From positions 1 to 64,000 of the forward strand of contig CAJTGD010000014.1 in assembly GCA_910575475.1 (NCBI GenBank): a stretch of 64,000 nt of DNA, given 5' to 3'. This DNA is from Lachnospiraceae bacterium (lineage in GTDB: Bacteria > Bacillota > Clostridia > Lachnospirales > Lachnospiraceae). Shown piece by piece: positions 1 to 8,608 of this stretch (position 1 is its first letter; each line of letters begins with the position of its first letter). The notes below the pieces were generated by a model, which saw only the letters and a program-made list of their open reading frames with translations, was not told where the DNA came from and did no database searches. The position numbers and the translations under genes were made by a program.

Positions 1-237
1 GCGTTCTACGGTGGTCTGGTTGTTGTACGCATCTTTCCTACATAAAACTTTTTCAAAAAATATTCAATTTTCTATTGACTTTTTATTTGCAGGCTTTTTT
101 GACCATAATTTTGACGGCAAATAAATTCCTTTTCGTAAAAAAATCATTTTATCACTAAAGAAATCAGAAGGAGAAGCCGATATGTATTATGAGTAGCAGT
201 GCTGAAAGGGAAAAAAATGTAAAATAAGTAAAACATA

Positions 238-266
238 TTGACAGTTTTTATACCTTTCCTTATAAT
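238..266 (+). promoter_or_regulatory. Consensus sigma-A promoter with no clear gene
   Basis: TTGACA at 238-243 and TATAAT at 261-266 are separated by exactly 17 bases, a perfect match to the housekeeping promoter. Transcription would start near 273 and run right to the terminator at 397-441. No gene with a ribosome binding site follows on this strand. What it drives is inferred only. Confidence 0.7.
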
Positions 267-272
267 GAATGA

Positions 273-441
273 GGTGTTTTCACAGAATTTGACTTTCGCA
301 GAATTTGATATTCTACGAAGATTCGACATAGAGAAATGCTCCTGATCACTAACCAGGATAGTTGTAGATCAGATAATTTGAATTGTTTTTCCAGACAAAA
401 AAGGGTTCCGGCTGAATCAAAACTGCCGGAACCCCTTTTTT
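273..441 (+). ncRNA. Candidate small RNA between promoter and terminator
   Basis: The span between the consensus promoter and the terminator would give a transcript of about 170 nt. It contains a possible stem (TGATC near 342 with GATCA near 367) and ends in a strong intrinsic terminator. The only reading frame is 26 codons beginning with an ATG inside the -10 box (265), which cannot be translated from this promoter's normal start and lacks a ribosome binding site; it reads MNEVFSQNLTFAEFDILRRF and could be the remnant of a lost regulator gene. Either a small RNA or the leftover 5' end of a deleted gene fits. Confidence 0.35.
397..441. terminator. Bidirectional intrinsic terminator
   Basis: GGGTTCCGGC (403-412) pairs with GCCGGAACCC (425-434). 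The hairpin is flanked by a run of A on the left and a run of T on the right, so it can end transcription from both sides: the short + strand unit and the minus-strand operon that finishes at 465. Confidence 0.9.
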
Positions 442-464
442 AAGAACTACTCTCTGTTGTATAC

Positions 465-1427
465 TCATCCCCGTGTCCACAAAACAACCCTATTGCTGTA
501 CAGATATCCGTCCGGCGCGTCCGCCATTTTTGAGATGCGTTCCAGAAATACGCTGGTATGCAGCGTCTGGCTGGCCTGCAGCTTTTCGGCCAGGGATGCC
601 AGGAAATTCTCCTTGCTGGAAGTGTCCGCTCTGGAAAATGTACTGTCCAGCTTTACCTCGTCCAGCTTTTTATACTTTTCATCCTGATGCTTCTTATACG
701 CCTGCTTATTGGCGATCACCAGATTATAATTCCCATGGCTCATCCAGTCCACAAGAAAGCGGGCAGCATCCAGGCCGGATTTCTTTTTATATTCCGCAAA
801 TGCCTTGGGATCGTCCTTTTCCATAGAAAACAGGTGCTCATTTGTAGGCTCTTCAAGGATTCGGTTATATCCATCTAGCATGCGTATCTTTTTCACACTG
901 TACTCCATCTCACATGCCCCGACCCGCTTTCCGGCGGCGCCGATCCTGGCGGTAGAACGGATGGCCTCCATGAAAGATGCCTTTGTCCTGTCATCCATGA
1001 ACTGATCCGCAAGATACTGCGCCTTCTCCACACCCAGGCTGATCATCGCCTGCCTGTCGTCCTCGGAAAGCCCGTGGACATTGTGTGGAAGAAGCTCCTT
1101 TCGGATCAGGTCGTATACATTATCCTTCACTTCCTGGCTCTGGCCGCTCAGGGCATTGATGATCGCGTTGTCAATCCTGGCATAACCGGTATTGTACTCA
1201 TACTCGGTCACCCTTAAAGGCGTGATCACGACCGGCCTGCGCTCATGCACCGGAGCCGCAGGGCCAGTGGCCGCATGCTCAGGAATAGCCAGCGGTTTTT
1301 CATTCATCGGCTTTACAGTGGGAAACTTTTTTCGTATCTGTTCGTCCTGGGCCGGCAAAAACTGCTCCGACAGGGGACGGATGACATTGCATTCTGTGGT
1401 GGAATGATAACAAGTACATTGATTCAT
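465..1427 (-). CDS. Hypothetical protein, last gene of the jetABC operon
   Basis: I do not recognise this 320-residue protein. The start at 1427 is chosen because AAGGAGG lies 7 bases upstream; the frame is open a little further but without a site. The N terminus carries three Cys (MNQCTCYHSTTEC), followed by a Pro-rich stretch to about residue 65 and then a mostly helical, charged region containing IDNAIINALSGQSQEVKDNV and AQYLADQFMDDRTKASFMEA. There is no signal peptide or membrane segment. It lies 170 bases after jetC on the same strand and before the shared terminator, i.e. where a jetD gene might be expected, but it shows no Toprim-like DxD motif. A role with the upstream SMC complex is inferred from position only. 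Confidence 0.7.
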   Translation of the reverse strand: MNQCTCYHSTTECNVIRPLSEQFLPAQDEQIRKKFPTVKPMNEKPLAIPEHAATGPAAPVHERRPVVITPLRVTEYEYNTGYARIDNAIINALSGQSQEVKDNVYDLIRKELLPHNVHGLSEDDRQAMISLGVEKAQYLADQFMDDRTKASFMEAIRSTARIGAAGKRVGACEMEYSVKKIRMLDGYNRILEEPTNEHLFSMEKDDPKAFAEYKKKSGLDAARFLVDWMSHGNYNLVIANKQAYKKHQDEKYKKLDEVKLDSTFSRADTSSKENFLASLAEKLQASQTLHTSVFLERISKMADAPDGYLYSNRVVLWTRG

Positions 1428-1597
1428 AAGGCACCTCCTTAGGAACATGCAGTTCCTTATCTACAACCGGACTGCGGAGCAGATTTATTGTCTGCATGCC
1501 GCATTTCAGCCGGTATTCTGAAAAAGTTACTGTAATGTATCTGCGAAAGTACTGAGCAGATACACCATAATAATTATTTCGGATGAAATATGGTATC

Positions 1598-4500
1598 TCA
1601 TAATGGATGTATGGCTTCATGCCTTTCCATCTCCGCACCATGTTCTTCATACTCCCCGGCATTTCTTCCGCCCCCGTCCATCAGCTCCAGATATTCCCCC
1701 TTGTCAATATGCATCATGGAAATCTGATTCTGATACCGCCGGAACCCATACACACTGTCCACATTGCGGATCAGCGACTGGAGACGTTCGTCCGGCACAC
1801 AGACGATGAGCTGCAGCTCCAATTCCCTCGCGTAGCGCAGGCAGACCTCGCTCCGCTCCTTATCCATCTTGGAAAATGCCTCATCCAATAGCACCAGGCG
1901 GATCTTGGAATCTCGGTTGCTCTGCTGCATATAGAGCATGGCGAACCCGGCCAGAAGCGCGACGTACTTGGGGTTCTGGCCTTCCCCGCCGGAATCCCGC
2001 CCGGCCATTTCATCCACCGCGTTTTTCTTCACATTTCCCTGGTCGTCCTCCACCCGCTCATACATGCTGAAGGTCAGATAATTGCGGTAATCCGCATAGC
2101 GTTCCATCTCCTGGTTATGGCGGGAACGATTGTCACCCTCCCCGTCCCTGGGGGGCATGAACTTTTCCGTCAGCCTCTGGATCTGCTGCTCGTATTTCTG
2201 GAAAAATGCGTCCTCACCGATGCTGAGCTGGCCTTCGAAGCCGTCATTGTCCAGCACCTTGCTGTCCAGCTCCGGCGCCATCAGCATTTCGTAAAATTGT
2301 CCGTTCTCGTTTTCGGCCGGCAGGATGTCGATCTGGTAGGTGCTGTCGGAAAACCGGATCCTGGACAGCATCCGGTTGATCTCCCGCCGGTGCCGGTATG
2401 CCGCCTTGATCTCGCCGTGGATGGTGGCGATCACATTTTCCCGGAGGGAATGGTAGACCTGCCGGTACTGGTTCTCAAAGTCCGCCTTGTACTGGGGCAC
2501 ATAATCCCGTTTCAGTTCTTCCCACAGCTTATCGTACACAGTATTCTCATGTTCTACCCCGGAAAATCCATAGGCCGGGTATTCCCTGTTGAAACGGTTC
2601 CGGGCCAGGATCCGCTGTTCTTCCTGCTCCTCCTCCTGCCCGGCAAGACGCTGGCACAGGTCATGCTGCTTTCTGCGGTATGCGGCCTCGCTCTGAATTT
2701 CCAGACCTTCCCGGACCTCCGCCAGCAGACGGTCATCCGCCCGAAAGCCCTCCTGCAGCGCGGACAGTCTATCCTGAAAATCTCCGTATTCCTTCTGCGC
2801 CGCCCGAAGATCGCCCTCCCGGCCGATCCGTTCCTGATTGACCCGTTCCTGTATGCGGGACAGCTCCGCGATTTCCTGCTCAAGCAGTTCTTTTTGTGCT
2901 TTCAGCTCTGCGGTCAGCGTACCGTCTTCCAGTTCTTTCAGTTCCTTCGCAAGCTGCTCCTGCTTATCCAGATAAACCTCCAACTCTCTGTGAGCCTTGG
3001 AAAGACGCAGAAGATGTTCCGAACTCTGGTTCAGCTGTTCCAGCTTCTTCGCCCGGTTCAGCGTTTCCCGCATCTGCAGATCCCCGATCTGCCGCTGTTC
3101 CAGTTGATTGATCTCTTCTTCCAGTTCCTTTAGCTTCGCCTTGGATACCCTGGTCCCGATGCAGGAAAATCGTCTGTAATCGTCCTCCCGCAGATGGCGG
3201 AATATATAATTGCTGTAGGAATAGCAGTCCGAAGTCACCCCGTCCCGGACTGCATGGAGCTCTTCCACGGTCTCGCATTTACAGATCCTTCCCAGATACC
3301 TTCTCAGGCACAGGTCCGCATAAGGCTCGCCAGCCCGGACGGCCTCATAAAGCGTACCGGCTTCGGCTGCGGGTTCGTCTCTTTTGATTGCCGCCGTATT
3401 AATCAGGTCCACTTCCTCGTATTCCTTCCGCTTCATCCTGCGGAAGATCCTGGCAGCGTCCAGGGCGTACTGAGGCTCGGTCACCAGGCTGTGCTTGATG
3501 CGGCCCAGCCTCCCCTCAACCGCATCCTTCCATTTTTCATCCACAATGTCAAACAGATCCGCAAAGATTTCCACATGGATGGTCCGGCCGTACTGGCTGC
3601 TCAGCTCGCTCTGGAGCTGTGCCCGGGCGCTTTTCAATTCCTTCCGGTAGGGCTTGCGGTCATTTTTCAGATCCTCCGCCATCTCCTTTTTTTCACTCAG
3701 CTCCCGGGCTGCGGCACGGATGCCGTCGTTGAGCTCTGCAAGCTCCTCCCCGATCATTTCCATTGCATTCTGGATACCAGCGCGCAGCTTGTCCAGGGCG
3801 GACTCCGATATCTCACCGTCCAGGATCTCCTCCAGGCACTGCAGGGTGGGGTTGCTGACGTAGCCGCTGATCTCCTCGTCCGTCTCCCATTCCTTCAGAT
3901 TCCGCAGGATCTCCTGCCACTGCCTGGCATTTCCTTTCAGAAGGCCGATGGTATTTTTCAGTTCTTCCATTTCCTTCTGCTTCACGCCGTAATCGCTGGA
4001 ATGAAGTTCTGCCTTAACCTCGATCAGCGCTTCCGTTTTTTCCTTCTTGTCCGCGTCCAGGGTTCCATACCGCTCCTCCAGCTCGGCGATTTTTACGGAA
4101 ATCGCTTCCAGATCCTCTTTTTTTGCTTCCAGCCGGGTCTTGCAGCTTTCGATATCCACGATCCGCAGGACTGTCTCTGCACGCATCCTGTCCGCCCGGA
4201 TCCGAACCAGCTCCTGGTTGGCGCTGTGAACCTCGTCCAGGATCTCGATCCGGTGCTCCAGATCGTCCACCTTTTCCTTGATCTCCCGGTACGCGCCAAG
4301 CTGCCGGCTGATGGCGGACACCGTGTCCTCCTTGCTCTTGGGGAACATATAATCCTTGATGAACTGCCCGGTGCCGTCCGCCATCCGGAGCGCAATAGCG
4401 CTTTTTTCCATGGTCATCAGCCGGCCCGGGTCAATGTATCCGAAAATGGAATCGTACAGGGTGCCCAGATAGGCTTCCCGGGAAGGGTACATCCGGTTTA

Positions 4501-5023
4501 CCTCCACCCGTCCCCGGTTGTCCTCGGAATGGCTCCGTGCCTCGATCAGCTTTTTCAGCTGGGCGGAGGTGTAGGGAATGCCCTGCTCCGTCAGATATCC
4601 GTCCTCCGGGAGCTGCCCCGAATGACTGAAAAAATGGTATTTCCGCAGCTCTGTGTCCTGGCTTCCCACCTCAAACACCGCGCCGATGCAGGTCATGAGC
4701 CGGCTTCCCGTATCCTCCAGCTCCAGCACGATCTGGGAGCAGAAGTCAACATTTTCCCGGTTCGAGGTTCCGTCCTTTTGGGCGCCCCGCAGATAGCTGA
4801 GGACACTTCTCTTGTTTTTCGCGTCGTCCGCCGCTTTATTCAAAAAGGCAGCCGACACGCTGCCGTAAAGGATCACCTGAATCGCATCCATGACCGTGGA
4901 TTTTCCGGAACCGCTCTTGCCGCTGAACAGGTTCACGTATTCGTGAAATTCCATGACCTTATGGCTGATACCTCCCCAGTTATTGATCAGCATCCGCCGG
5001 AAGATTTTCTTGGATTGCTTCAT
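1598..5023 (-). CDS. jetC: Wadjet-type SMC ATPase JetC (locus 1)
   Basis: SMC/MukB-like ATPase of 1141 residues, the motor of a Wadjet plasmid-defence complex. Walker A is GKSGSGKST at residues 35-43. Two long charged coiled-coil arms (about 260-470 and 660-830) flank a hinge-like globular region with few heptads. The ABC signature SGGEGQ and the Walker B segment RLVLLDEAF lie near the C terminus. Known Wadjet complexes extrude DNA loops and cleave small circular DNA through a separate nuclease, JetD. The start at 5023 has GGAGG just upstream and overlaps the end of jetB by 44 bases, indicating translational coupling. It differs strongly from the second JetC of this window (1484 residues), so the two loci are not a recent duplication. 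Confidence 0.9.
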   Translation of the reverse strand: MKQSKKIFRRMLINNWGGISHKVMEFHEYVNLFSGKSGSGKSTVMDAIQVILYGSVSAAFLNKAADDAKNKRSVLSYLRGAQKDGTSNRENVDFCSQIVLELEDTGSRLMTCIGAVFEVGSQDTELRKYHFFSHSGQLPEDGYLTEQGIPYTSAQLKKLIEARSHSEDNRGRVEVNRMYPSREAYLGTLYDSIFGYIDPGRLMTMEKSAIALRMADGTGQFIKDYMFPKSKEDTVSAISRQLGAYREIKEKVDDLEHRIEILDEVHSANQELVRIRADRMRAETVLRIVDIESCKTRLEAKKEDLEAISVKIAELEERYGTLDADKKEKTEALIEVKAELHSSDYGVKQKEMEELKNTIGLLKGNARQWQEILRNLKEWETDEEISGYVSNPTLQCLEEILDGEISESALDKLRAGIQNAMEMIGEELAELNDGIRAAARELSEKKEMAEDLKNDRKPYRKELKSARAQLQSELSSQYGRTIHVEIFADLFDIVDEKWKDAVEGRLGRIKHSLVTEPQYALDAARIFRRMKRKEYEEVDLINTAAIKRDEPAAEAGTLYEAVRAGEPYADLCLRRYLGRICKCETVEELHAVRDGVTSDCYSYSNYIFRHLREDDYRRFSCIGTRVSKAKLKELEEEINQLEQRQIGDLQMRETLNRAKKLEQLNQSSEHLLRLSKAHRELEVYLDKQEQLAKELKELEDGTLTAELKAQKELLEQEIAELSRIQERVNQERIGREGDLRAAQKEYGDFQDRLSALQEGFRADDRLLAEVREGLEIQSEAAYRRKQHDLCQRLAGQEEEQEEQRILARNRFNREYPAYGFSGVEHENTVYDKLWEELKRDYVPQYKADFENQYRQVYHSLRENVIATIHGEIKAAYRHRREINRMLSRIRFSDSTYQIDILPAENENGQFYEMLMAPELDSKVLDNDGFEGQLSIGEDAFFQKYEQQIQRLTEKFMPPRDGEGDNRSRHNQEMERYADYRNYLTFSMYERVEDDQGNVKKNAVDEMAGRDSGGEGQNPKYVALLAGFAMLYMQQSNRDSKIRLVLLDEAFSKMDKERSEVCLRYARELELQLIVCVPDERLQSLIRNVDSVYGFRRYQNQISMMHIDKGEYLELMDGGGRNAGEYEEHGAEMERHEAIHPL

Positions 5024-5615
5024 CGTCTGCCTCCTCCCTGTATTCTTCGATCAGTTCATTCATATCCGCCGCGCTCACGTAGAGGAGGATGGTGCTGTAC
5101 AGATAGATCGGCGTCTCGTCCTTCACGTCCCGGACCGCCGCCGGAAGCTCGATCATCTGGTGCCTGCTCATCAGGTACAGCGCCTCCCGCCACTCCGCTG
5201 CCGTCAGCTTCCGGTTCAGAAGCCCGGTATTGGCCCCGTATTCCCGGATCTCTCCCAGGCTTGTTACTGTTGCGCCCAGCCCCTCCCCCAGGATCTTGTC
5301 CCGGTAGATCATCCGCACGAGCAGGATGAGCATGGTGGTGGTCTGGCTGAACTTTTCCGTCTCCGCTCCTTCCCCTTTCAGCCGGAAAATGTGCTCCTGC
5401 GGGTCATGCTCCATCTCACACCCCAGCACGGCAAGATAATTTTCGATAAAATGCCTGTGGCGGACGCATATTTCATAGTCCGGATTATCCCTCGGCGTCA
5501 GCGTGACCGGATCATACCGCAGCTGCAGGATACAGGTCTGGCGGAATAATCTGGATATGGTCTTTTTCAGATTTTCCGCCTCGGACGCAGACAGTTCTTC
5601 CATGTATGTGATCAT
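4980..5615 (-). CDS. jetB: Wadjet-type MukE-like subunit JetB (locus 1)
   Basis: 211 residues resembling the DUF4194/JetB family, the MukE-like winged-helix (KITE) subunit that binds the kleisin and SMC heads. Family-like segments include LFRQTCILQLRYD near the N terminus, FIENYLAVLGCEMEHD in the middle and TTTMLILLVRMIYRDK before the C-terminal helices. An AGGAA site precedes the start. It lies 161 bases after jetA and its 3' end overlaps jetC, so the two are translated together. No catalytic residues are expected. Family assignment is by reading the sequence together with its position between jetA and jetC. Confidence 0.85.
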   Translation of the reverse strand: MITYMEELSASEAENLKKTISRLFRQTCILQLRYDPVTLTPRDNPDYEICVRHRHFIENYLAVLGCEMEHDPQEHIFRLKGEGAETEKFSQTTTMLILLVRMIYRDKILGEGLGATVTSLGEIREYGANTGLLNRKLTAAEWREALYLMSRHQMIELPAAVRDVKDETPIYLYSTILLYVSAADMNELIEEYREEADDEAIQENLPADADQ

Positions 5616-5776
5616 TTGTAGGATTCCTTTCTATATTAAATGTAAAAGTAACGATTCAAAACGGCAGACTATCCGATGATCTTTTCATATCGCTTCCGTT
5701 TCAGGTAGTTTGAACGATTCGACGGTTCCGTAATCATACGCGGTCTTCCTGAAAGCAGATGTGCCGCACGATTCCG

Positions 5777-7129
5777 TCATTCCTGAATCGTCAGCGCGGA
5801 GAAGCGACACCCTTCCCGGTTCTCCAGCTCCTCCCCGATCTCAATCTTTTTTGCATCGTCCGCGATCTCCACCGCATCCTGCCATACGAAAAATAATTTT
5901 TCCAGATCTTCCGTGGAACGCACGGTATCCTCCGTAACTGTAAATGCTCCGTTCCGTTCATTTTTTCTCCGAAACTCGGCAATCTCCTGTCTGGTGTAAA
6001 GGGGCTTCAGGACAAATTCATCCAGCCCTTCCTCCTGCCGTTCCGCATCCCGGACCACCGCCTGGGGGGCAAATGCTGTCTTTTCCATATTCCTTCGGTG
6101 GGCCAGGCTCTGTCCGGTGACCATACGGAAGGGCTCTGTCAGACGCATCCGGCCGGAGAGCTTTTCCAAAATCTCCGTGCTGCGTCTGCTCTGGTTCAAA
6201 AGCTTGACCAGCACCGCCGTGGGATCTTCTTCCAGTGCGCCCTCCATGAGGATGTATCGGATCCTTGCCGCCGCCCGGCTGGCAAACAGGGTCTTCTGCT
6301 CGATCAGCTTATTGTATCTGCGCTCAATGGCGTCAAATTCCCGTTCGATCAGAAGGATGATGTCCATCGCCTCATCGGCAAGCTCCCGCTGCCTCCCCTC
6401 CAGTTCCTGCTTCCTCGCCTCATTTTCACTGAGGTTCCGGTCGATCAGTTCCTTGACCGCCTCTTTATATCGGTAGAAGCTGTCTGTGGTAGTGAGGATC
6501 GCGTATTTCCTGCTCTCGTTGTTATTCATTTCCTTTACGAGAACTTCCTGGATCCCGAGAAAACTCCTCTGCCTGGACAGCTCGTCAAAGTACCCTCTCA
6601 TGCCCTCCTGCATGTTGGAAAGCATCTGCAGAAGGGAACGGGATGCCTGCAGCGCACTTTTCAGGATGTCATTATTTTTTTCGCTGTCAGAGCTGTAGGT
6701 GTACAGATAGCTGTAGACTGCCAGGACGCTTTCCCGCTCCCGGGTGTCCTCTTCGCTGTAAAGGCGCTGAAACAGTTCCACGAACAGCTGGCTGTATTCC
6801 GGAAAGGAGACCACATAGCTGTCCAGGACTTCATCATAGTCCCGTCTCAGCCATCCCCAGTCTTCCAGATGCTTCAGACAGATCGAGGCCATGTTGCTCC
6901 TTGTCAGAAGCTCGCCCTCCTCGTCAAACTGCTCCTCGCTCCAGTCCAGCGTCTCCGCAGCGATCTGTTCGTTCATGATCATGCGGCACTCCCGCTCTGT
7001 GAGGCCGAGCAGAGAGTAGGAACGGCCGGATTCCTCATAGATCGCGATCAGGAAACGCTGGTAATAGTCCATATATTTGCTTGCAAAAAGCTTGTAAAAA
7101 TCTTTTGGGATCTTGCTGATTAAATTCAT
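5777..7129 (-). CDS. jetA: Wadjet-type kleisin JetA (locus 1)
   Basis: 450 residues, MukF/kleisin-like. The N terminus (LISKIPKDFYKLFASKYMDY) matches my memory of the DUF5716 type of JetA found in Bacillota. It is followed by a winged-helix-like region (MASICLKHLEDWGWLRRD), a helical middle and a C-terminal tail that should contact the SMC head. An AAGGAG site precedes the start at 7129. It is the first gene of the defence operon, but lies only 46 bases after the lacI-family gene on the same strand with no terminator between, so it may also be read from the lacI promoter. In known systems JetA links the SMC heads and, with JetB, carries JetD. Confidence 0.85.
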   Translation of the reverse strand: MNLISKIPKDFYKLFASKYMDYYQRFLIAIYEESGRSYSLLGLTERECRMIMNEQIAAETLDWSEEQFDEEGELLTRSNMASICLKHLEDWGWLRRDYDEVLDSYVVSFPEYSQLFVELFQRLYSEEDTRERESVLAVYSYLYTYSSDSEKNNDILKSALQASRSLLQMLSNMQEGMRGYFDELSRQRSFLGIQEVLVKEMNNNESRKYAILTTTDSFYRYKEAVKELIDRNLSENEARKQELEGRQRELADEAMDIILLIEREFDAIERRYNKLIEQKTLFASRAAARIRYILMEGALEEDPTAVLVKLLNQSRRSTEILEKLSGRMRLTEPFRMVTGQSLAHRRNMEKTAFAPQAVVRDAERQEEGLDEFVLKPLYTRQEIAEFRRKNERNGAFTVTEDTVRSTEDLEKLFFVWQDAVEIADDAKKIEIGEELENREGCRFSALTIQE

Positions 7130-7175
7130 AAGGCTGCTCCTTGTGGTGTCTTTGTCTGAAACAGCAGCGTTTGAT

Positions 7176-8186
7176 TCAATGAGGACAGGAAGAAGTCCGA
7201 ATCACCAATGTTGGTTTTAAAAGAATTTTCTCCGTTACCGTTTCCAGGGAGGTGAGCTGATTGAGAAAAAGACTCACGGTCCGCTGACAGATCTGCTCCA
7301 GTGGCTGACGCACGGTAGTCAGCGGCGTTTCCAGCATGGAGGAATAGATCAGATCATCATATCCTGCAACAGAGATCTCCTTCGGAACCTGAATCTGATG
7401 TTCTTTCAGCGACTTCAGCACACCCATTGCCATAAAATCATTCGCTGTAATGATCGCATCCGGCTGGAATTTTTCGAGTAATTGTTCTGTTGCAGAGTAA
7501 CCGCCCTGCAGCGTCACCTTTGTGGTAACGATCCAGTCAGGCTGGCAGGGCAGCGCTTCTTCCCTGTAAGCAGAGATATACCCTTCCACACGCAGATTGG
7601 ACACCGGAACAGAAAGATTGCCAACCAGGTATGCAATATTGCGGTGTCCGTTTTTCAGCAGGTATTTGGTGAGCTGATAGGACCCGTCGCTTAAGTCTGT
7701 CATAACACAGGGCACTTCAATGCCAGGATAATAGGACGTAATAAAACATACCGGAAGCTTTAGCTTTTGCAGTTCCTGATAATGAAGCGTGTCCGACACC
7801 GGGTTATGAGACGGCACCGCGATCACCCCGTCTACATGCATGTCGATAAATTTTTGAACGATTCTTTTTTCTTCTGTAATACTCCCGCGCGAGATACCCA
7901 GCATGATATCATATCCGTGTTCTCCCAGATCCTGCTGGATGTAATTGATCAGATTTCCGAAAAACGGGTTGGTAATATCGGTAACGATCAGACCGATGAT
8001 ATTTGTTTTTTTGCTGGTGAGAAACCGGGCATAGGGATTCGGTTTATAATTAAGCTGCCGGGCTATTTGCAAAACACGTTCCCGAGTTTCTTCATTTACC
8101 CCAGGTTTCCCATTTAACGCCATTGATGCGGTGCCGACAGAAACCTTTGCAGCACGCGCAACATCTTTAATCGTGTTTCCGGACAT
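7176..8186 (-). CDS. LacI-family transcriptional regulator
   Basis: 336 residues. The N-terminal helix-turn-helix (TIKDVARAAKVSVGTASMAL) and hinge (QLNYKPNPYARFL) are classic LacI. The rest is a periplasmic-binding-protein fold for sugar sensing (NIIGLIVTDITNPFFGNL; IITANDFMAMGVLKSL). The ATG at 8186 is preferred over an in-frame TTG at 8201 because GAGG lies 9 bases before it. It is divergent from the mannoside operon, whose promoter holds a perfect-centre LacI operator, so it most likely represses that operon in response to a mannose-containing sugar. A second, weaker operator lies closer to its own promoter. The ligand is inferred. Confidence 0.93.
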   Translation of the reverse strand: MSGNTIKDVARAAKVSVGTASMALNGKPGVNEETRERVLQIARQLNYKPNPYARFLTSKKTNIIGLIVTDITNPFFGNLINYIQQDLGEHGYDIMLGISRGSITEEKRIVQKFIDMHVDGVIAVPSHNPVSDTLHYQELQKLKLPVCFITSYYPGIEVPCVMTDLSDGSYQLTKYLLKNGHRNIAYLVGNLSVPVSNLRVEGYISAYREEALPCQPDWIVTTKVTLQGGYSATEQLLEKFQPDAIITANDFMAMGVLKSLKEHQIQVPKEISVAGYDDLIYSSMLETPLTTVRQPLEQICQRTVSLFLNQLTSLETVTEKILLKPTLVIRTSSCPH

Positions 8187-8217
8187 AATTCCAAACCTCA
8201 ATTGATAATGGACGAGT

Positions 8218-8234
8218 TATTTTTCTACAGCTCC
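8218..8234 (-). repeat. 17-bp repeat GGAGCTGTAGAAAAATA
   Basis: This 17-mer in the lacI leader occurs identically at 59565-59581 and with one or two changes in both arms of the inverted repeat at 35976-36039. Here only a single arm is present. Confidence 0.55.
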
Positions 8235-8245
8235 TAATTTTATTG

Positions 8246-8274
8246 ATTATACCTTACTGAAATGAATATTTCAA
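8246..8274 (-). promoter_or_regulatory. Promoter of the lacI-family gene
   Basis: On the minus strand TTGAAA (8274-8269) and TATAAT (8251-8246) are 17 bases apart. The transcript would carry a leader of about 50 bases before the ATG at 8186 and could read through into jetA. Confidence 0.7.
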
Positions 8275-8331
8275 TACTCTGTTGTTCTTCCTTCTCCCCA
8301 AATAGTTATGAAATTCAATATTTTTACAGAA

Positions 8332-8347
8332 TTTAAAACGATTCATA
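8332..8347. promoter_or_regulatory. Second candidate LacI-family operator
   Basis: TTTAAAACGATTCATA matches the reverse complement of the main operator (TTTGAAACGGTTCAAA) at 13 of 16 positions and keeps the central CG. Lying about 60 bases upstream of the lacI -35 box and 140 bases from the main operator, it could support autoregulation or looping. Confidence 0.45.
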
Positions 8348-8476
8348 TTGTAAAAGCGTGAAATTTTTGAAATTTCTAAAATATTTTATATTCTTCCAAT
8401 AAATAATTGATACTTATTTAACATTTTTAGTTATTTTTCACATATTTTTTATCCATAAATTGTAGATTATGGCATA

Positions 8477-8505
8477 TTGACAATTTGAACCGTTTCAAAT
8501 ATAAT
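8477..8505 (+). promoter_or_regulatory. Mannoside operon promoter with LacI operator in the spacer
   Basis: TTGACA (8477-8482) and TATAAT (8500-8505) have 17-base spacing. The spacer contains TTTGAACCGTTTCAAA (8484-8499), a near-perfect palindrome with the central CG typical of LacI-family operators. A repressor bound there would block RNA polymerase directly. Transcription would start near 8512, about 100 bases before the first gene at 8609. Confidence 0.85.
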
Positions 8506-8608
8506 CAACTTATGCAAAACAAACAACTTAGATTTTTGATTTATGAAGCTCTACAATTCGGCAGTCTATTTGATGCGTAAGCCATTTACAGTGAAAGGGG
8601 TACAATCT

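Noticed and set aside
3194-5329. Long open frame on the plus strand opposite jetC
   Set aside because: It is the antisense of the GC-rich jetC codons; it has no ribosome binding site, and the minus strand shows clear SMC motifs throughout.
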